DNA of 64,000 nt, from contig JADEZQ010000009.1 of NCBI GenBank assembly GCA_015206785.1, positions 1 through 64,000 of the forward strand, written 5' to 3'. This document shows positions 59,899 to 64,000 of this stretch, in pieces. Made by a program: the position numbers and the translations under genes. Under the pieces are notes generated by a model. The model was not told where the DNA came from. It did not search any database and saw only the letters and a program-made list of their open reading frames with translations. The first letter of the stretch is position 1; every line of letters starts with the position of its first letter. The DNA is from Quinella sp. 2Q5. GTDB taxonomy: Bacteria > Bacillota > Negativicutes > Selenomonadales > Selenomonadaceae.

Positions 59899-61158
59899 AT
59901 GGATGGATTCACCACGAAAAAATTTTATCCGCTGCGCCCCGTGCAACGCTGGCTGGTCGATACCCACTTCAACAAGGCAAAGTCCACCATGATGAACATC
60001 GGCGGGCTGTTCAAACTTTCGCACGCCATCGACATGAATCGCCTTTCCATCGCCATCAACAACGTTCTGCACGCGTACGACATCTTCCGTTGCCGGTTTG
60101 TCTTCCACCCCGAAACCAGCGACCTGTGTCAGATTTTTGACGGCGAGATCACTCCCGTGAAAGTTGAACACATCAGCGACGAAGAGTTTGCCGAGCGCAT
60201 TAACAAACTGCGCGAACCCTACCGAATCATCAACAAGCCGCTGTGGCGAATTTATCTCTTCCAGACGCCGACGGCTAAATATATGTTCGGCGACTTCTAT
60301 CACGCGGTTATGGACGGCGTGGCGGCGTCGTTCTTGCTGTGGCGCGAAATCGATATGGCATACCGCGGGCGCAAAAGAAATCTGCCCAAGCCGAGCTATG
60401 CCGCCTACGTCGAGGAGGAAGCTTCCATTCCGCCCGAAGCCCTTGCCGAAGGTCACGCCTATTGGAAGAAGATGCTTGCGCACTTCGACAAAAGCAAACA
60501 CCTGCCGCCCGTCAAAGTCAGCGGCGTGGCGGCCTGGACGCAGGGCACCTTCGATTACGAGCTCAAAAATATTTTCAACGAATTCTTCCGCAGCACGCAC
60601 GTCAACGAAAACAATTTCTTCCTCGGCGCGACGATGTTGACGCTTGCAAAAATCACCGGCACCGGCGAAGCCGTTATGAGCCGCGTGAACAACGGACGCA
60701 CCAATTCTCACGAACGGCGCATGATGGGCTTGATGCTCGAACAACTTCCCTGCGCGTGGAACTTTGCCAATGACATGCCCGTTGCGGAATTCCTCGACAA
60801 GCTCGAAGGTCAGATTCACATCGGCACGAAATATCGCAAGAGCTTGGATATCGTCTACAACGAGGGGCTTGAGGACGACAGCGTCAGCTTCATCTTCCAG
60901 AAAAATATTTACACCAACTTCGTCTTCTGCGACACGCCCGTCGAAATTGTTTATCTGCCGCCCAACGAAATCTCCGCCGTGGAAAACGCGCTCGACGTCG
61001 AAATCAACATCGAGGACACGGGAAAATATTCGCTTTATCTGGATTACGACGCCAGCCGCTATTCCGAAGCCGAGATGAAAAATTTTGCCGAGACTTTGGA
61101 CACGGTCGTCAAGGCAATGCAAAATCTGTCGCGGCGCACGTCAGACATCTTGCGCTGA
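59899..61158 (+). CDS. Stand-alone condensation-domain acyltransferase
   Basis: The fold of NRPS condensation domains and PapA/alcohol acetyltransferases is indicated by FYPLRPVQRWLVDTHFNKAK at the N-terminus, the catalytic motif YHAVMDG (HHxxxDG with the first His replaced by Tyr), and MSRVNNGRTNSHERRMMGLM. These enzymes join an acyl or aminoacyl thioester to an amine or alcohol. 419 residues. TAAGGAGGAATCTTT precedes the ATG. There is no adenylation or carrier domain beside it; the upstream MATE gene may export the product. Confidence 0.82.
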   Translation: MDGFTTKKFYPLRPVQRWLVDTHFNKAKSTMMNIGGLFKLSHAIDMNRLSIAINNVLHAYDIFRCRFVFHPETSDLCQIFDGEITPVKVEHISDEEFAERINKLREPYRIINKPLWRIYLFQTPTAKYMFGDFYHAVMDGVAASFLLWREIDMAYRGRKRNLPKPSYAAYVEEEASIPPEALAEGHAYWKKMLAHFDKSKHLPPVKVSGVAAWTQGTFDYELKNIFNEFFRSTHVNENNFFLGATMLTLAKITGTGEAVMSRVNNGRTNSHERRMMGLMLEQLPCAWNFANDMPVAEFLDKLEGQIHIGTKYRKSLDIVYNEGLEDDSVSFIFQKNIYTNFVFCDTPVEIVYLPPNEISAVENALDVEINIEDTGKYSLYLDYDASRYSEAEMKNFAETLDTVVKAMQNLSRRTSDILR

Positions 61159-61180
61159 ATCGTTCGCCACGTTCCACGCA

Positions 61181-61213
61181 AAAAGCCCCCTTCCGCACGG
61201 GAAGAGGGCTTTT
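61181..61213. terminator. Bidirectional terminator between the condensation-domain gene and sstT
   Basis: AAAAGCCC-C-CTTCC pairs with GGGAAG-A-GGGCTTTT around GCAC between convergent genes. Confidence 0.85.
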
Positions 61214-61232
61214 CGATTTGCGCGGGTGAAAA

Positions 61233-62486
61233 TTATTCGGCGGCACGCGGCGTCAAGTCCGATGCCTTGAGCGTGCCGAGTTTCCTTCGTTCAGCAAACT
61301 CAGCCGTGGCAGTGAACAGCGCGTCGCTCGAAGAATTCAGAGCAGTCTCGCACGAATCCTGTAGCACGCCGATGATGAAGCCGACGCCGACGACTTGCAT
61401 TGCCAGGTTGTTGTCGATGCCGAAGCTTGAGCAGGCGACGGGTATCAAAAGCAGCGAGCCGCCCGCCACGCCCGAAGCACCGCACGCGCCGACAGTCGAG
61501 ATTATGCACAGGAGCAACGCGGTCGGCATGTCGACGTAGATGTCCAACGTGTGCGCCGCCGCCAAACTCAGCACGGCGATGGTAATCGACGCGCCCGCCA
61601 TGTTAATCGTCGCGCCCAGCGGAATGGATATCGAGTACAAATCTTCGTTGAGTCCGAGGCGTTTGCAAAGGCTCATGTTCACGGGGATATTCGCCGCGCT
61701 TGAACGGGTGAAGAACGCGTAAATGCCGCTTTCACGCAACGTTGCCAGCACCAGCGGATATGGATTCATTCTCAGCTTGATGAAGACTATCAGCGGGTTC
61801 ATGATCAGTGCCACGGAGAAGAACGCGCCGAGCAATACCGCAAGCAGTTTCGCATAGCCGAGCAGAGCGTCCAAGCCGCTTGTGGCGATGGCGTCGGCGA
61901 CCAGACCCATGATGCCGAACGGCGCGAATCTGATTACCCACTGCACCACTTTGGTCACGGCTTTGGCAAGGTCACCGAGCACGGTGTGAACTTCTTTGCC
62001 TGCATGACGGAACGCCAAGCCGAGTATCACGCCCCAAGCAAGGATGCCGATGTAATTCGCCGTCGTGAGCGCGTGAATCGGGTTGTCGACGACGTTCATG
62101 ATGACGTTCTGCAAAACTTCAATGATGCCGCCGGGCGGGCTGATGGACGTGTCGGGGTCAATCTGCAACTTGAGTTTTGTTGGGAACAGGAACGACGCCG
62201 TCACCGCCACCAAAGACGCCAGGAACGTCCCGATGACGTAGAGCTGAATTATCGGCTTCATTGTCGCGTTGGATTCGGAATGCTGGCTCATGGCGTTCAT
62301 TACCAGCACGAAGACCAGAATCGGCGCCACGCCCTTCAACGCGTTGACGAAGAGCTTGCCGAAAACCGCAATGACCGGCACCAAAAACGGCACGAACAAC
62401 GCCAACACAATTCCGATTACAAGACCCACGGCGATTAGCTTTATCAGCGCAGTCTCGCCGTAGATCTTCGTGACTTTGGATAACAT
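61233..62486 (-). CDS. sstT: Serine/threonine:Na+ symporter SstT
   Basis: A dicarboxylate/amino acid:cation symporter family member closest to Sst[23 protein letters not shown], the hairpin-loop [39 protein letters not shown] and [20 protein letters not shown] match. About eight membrane helices plus two re-entrant loops in 417 residues. ATG 62486 follows TGAGGAGGGTGCAC. The promoter contains a palindrome across the -10 box. Confidence 0.93.
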   Translation of the reverse strand: MLSKVTKIYGETALIKLIAVGLVIGIVLALFVPFLVPVIAVFGKLFVNALKGVAPILVFVLVMNAMSQHSESNATMKPIIQLYVIGTFLASLVAVTASFLFPTKLKLQIDPDTSISPPGGIIEVLQNVIMNVVDNPIHALTTANYIGILAWGVILGLAFRHAGKEVHTVLGDLAKAVTKVVQWVIRFAPFGIMGLVADAIATSGLDALLGYAKLLAVLLGAFFSVALIMNPLIVFIKLRMNPYPLVLATLRESGIYAFFTRSSAANIPVNMSLCKRLGLNEDLYSISIPLGATINMAGASITIAVLSLAAAHTLDIYVDMPTALLLCIISTVGACGASGVAGGSLLLIPVACSSFGIDNNLAMQVVGVGFIIGVLQDSCETALNSSSDALFTATAEFAERRKLGTLKASDLTPRAAE

Positions 62487-62510
62487 GTGCACCCTCCTCA
62501 AAAAAAAAAT

Positions 62511-62547
62511 TCGGTTGCATTATACAACCGATTCGGTCAATCTGCAA
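62511..62547 (-). promoter_or_regulatory. Promoter and operator-like palindrome of sstT
   Basis: Minus-strand TTGCAG and TATAAT are 17 bases apart. TCGGTTG and CAACCGA (62511-62531) form a perfect 7-7-7 inverted repeat centred on the -10 box. Confidence 0.65.
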
Positions 62548-62559
62548 AGTTTTTGTGCT

Positions 62560-63057
62560 TCAATCAGTCTCTGTCGCTGTCGGCACGCCGATTAGCTCGT
62601 CGACCCAAGCGGTGATTTCTTCGGGCGTCTTGCCGCAGACGCAGACAAGTTCGCTGATTAAAATCTGCCGCGACAAATCCAACAGCCGCCGCTCGCCGCT
62701 GGAAATTTTCTTCTTGCTGTTCTGTCGGGAAAGGTTTCGGGCAATCGCCGCCGCGTCAAAAATATTTCCCGTCTTGAGCCGTTCAAGGTTCGTGTGGAAA
62801 CGTTTGTTCCAGCTGCCTTGCATTTGATCGGTCTCGTCCGTGAGAACTTCCACAACGTCTTTGACTTGCTCGGGTGTTATCAACGGGCGCAGACCCGCTT
62901 CCTCAACTTTGTCCACGGGCAGCATAAGTTTCATGTTGCCCATAGGAAGGCGAAAGACATAGTATGAGCTGACGACGCCGCCGACCTCGTCGGTTTCGAT
63001 TCCCGTGATTTCCCCGGCACCGTGCATAGGATAGACAACTTTATCGCCGATGTTCAA
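62560..63057 (-). CDS. CarD/CdnL-family RNA polymerase-binding regulator
   Basis: The N-terminal RNAP-interaction domain (NIGDKVVYPMHGAGEITGIE, YYVFRLPMGNMKLMLPVDKVEEAGLRPLI) is followed by a helical DNA-binding domain with GSWNKRFHTNLERLKTGNIF and the SSGERRLLDLSRQILISEL block. CarD proteins stabilise open promoter complexes, often at rRNA promoters. TTG 63057 (165 aa) follows CAGGAGGTGGCATAAG; the track's start adds seven residues encoded by that site. Divergent from phoH. Confidence 0.9.
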   Translation of the reverse strand: MNIGDKVVYPMHGAGEITGIETDEVGGVVSSYYVFRLPMGNMKLMLPVDKVEEAGLRPLITPEQVKDVVEVLTDETDQMQGSWNKRFHTNLERLKTGNIFDAAAIARNLSRQNSKKKISSGERRLLDLSRQILISELVCVCGKTPEEITAWVDELIGVPTATETD

Positions 63058-63092
63058 CTTATGCCACCTCCTGCCCAAAAATTTTCACGGAC

Positions 63093-63121
63093 AGTTTATC
63101 AAACTCAACGCGCAATGTAAA
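63093..63121 (-). promoter_or_regulatory. Promoter of the CarD-family gene
   Basis: Minus-strand TTTACA and TAAACT are separated by 17 bases. Confidence 0.5.
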
Positions 63122-63123
63122 GC

Positions 63124-63152
63124 TTGACGCGGCGGGAGAATTGCTTTACATT
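63124..63152 (+). promoter_or_regulatory. Promoter of phoH-ybeY
   Basis: TTGACG and TACATT are separated by 17 bases. The -35 box lies two bases from the -35 box of the divergent carD promoter. Confidence 0.6.
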
Positions 63153-63183
63153 GCCCGCAAAGAATGTTTGAGGAGGCGTGTCA

Positions 63184-63875
<692 letters not shown>

Positions 63876-63879
<4 letters not shown>

Positions 63880-64000
63880 ACACGACGATAAGCTTTGAAC
63901 CCGACACGCTGACGATTGACGACGATTTGTTGACGGAACTTCTTCGCGCGGCGGACGTCGTCGGGAAAATTTACGGCGCGGAAAATTCCGAGTTGAGCAT
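63876..64000 (+). CDS. ybeY: Endoribonuclease YbeY, N-terminal part
   Basis: The gene starts at TTG 63876, overlapping the phoH stop, behind GAGGAGGCTGCGCA, and runs off the right edge. Only about 41 residues are visible (NTTISFEPDTLTIDDDLLTE), lacking the zinc motif. The call rests mainly on the conserved phoH-ybeY order and the general look of the N-terminus. Confidence 0.65.

Noticed and set aside
59206-61122. 638-residue minus ORF opposite the MATE and condensation genes
   Set aside because: Histidine/Val-rich antisense translation without a ribosome-binding site; both plus-strand genes have clear family motifs.

Overview
The window reads as a GC-rich chromosome segment of an anaerobic Negativicutes bacterium, most likely a Selenomonadaceae-like gut or rumen organism. 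The reasons are the Firmicutes housekeeping blocks (rapZ-yvcK-whiA, phoH-ybeY, CarD, RNase J, VanW-type protein) next to features of didermic anaerobes: a very large RTX-like repeat protein, cytochrome c nitrite reductase with its haem maturation genes, and flagellin-modification functions. Starts are often TTG or GTG behind strong AGGAGG sites, so many ORF-track starts were trimmed to the Shine-Dalgarno-supported codon. This taxonomy is inference from gene content only.

Layout. Bases 1-1348 differ from the rest: AT-rich spacers, AGA/ATA/GGA-rich codons, a partial cobT, a C-terminal-only phosphomannomutase fragment, and a tRNA-Ala with an AGC anticodon that looks eukaryotic. This end may be an assembly chimera or a foreign insertion. 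1.3-8.2 kb is one giant repeat protein. 8.3-10 kb is RNase J; 10.2-12.8 kb argGH; 12.9-16.8 kb a mannitol PTS/dehydrogenase operon with a divergent FadR-type regulator; 17-23 kb an M48 protease, a sugar aminotransferase, an orphan AzlD, mnmA and a VanW protein. 23-27.4 kb holds a five-module glycosyltransferase (GT2-TPR-GT41-TPR-GT41), followed by an alanine/Na+ symporter.

29-33.3 kb is a haem-protein block: ccmE (CxxxY type), ccmF, nrfH and nrfA, for dissimilatory nitrite reduction to ammonium. 33.4-36 kb has a hypothetical gene, a PflX-like radical SAM protein and a MotE-like protein. 36.3-39.4 kb is a tight minus-strand operon (NeuD-like acyltransferase, acyl carrier protein, split UxaA-like dehydratase, SDR), the best candidate here for an undescribed small pathway. 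39.5-45.1 kb is a plus-strand housekeeping run (HAD, rapZ, yvcK, whiA, DUF4446, M23 peptidase) ending in a broken FkbM-type methyltransferase. 46-55.6 kb has priA, a PHP phosphatase, an acyl-CoA ligase with two paralogous unknowns, a polysaccharide deacetylase, folD, a metallophosphoesterase and an RluB-type synthase. 55.9-64 kb has fliB-asd, a MATE transporter with an ATPase-like tail beside a stand-alone condensation-domain protein, sstT, carD, a short phoH and the start of ybeY.

Intergenic space carries two families of dispersed structured repeats that share a 3' hairpin (five copies), and one tandem 97-bp repeat array built around terminator-like hairpins. No IS element, CRISPR array or rRNA was seen.
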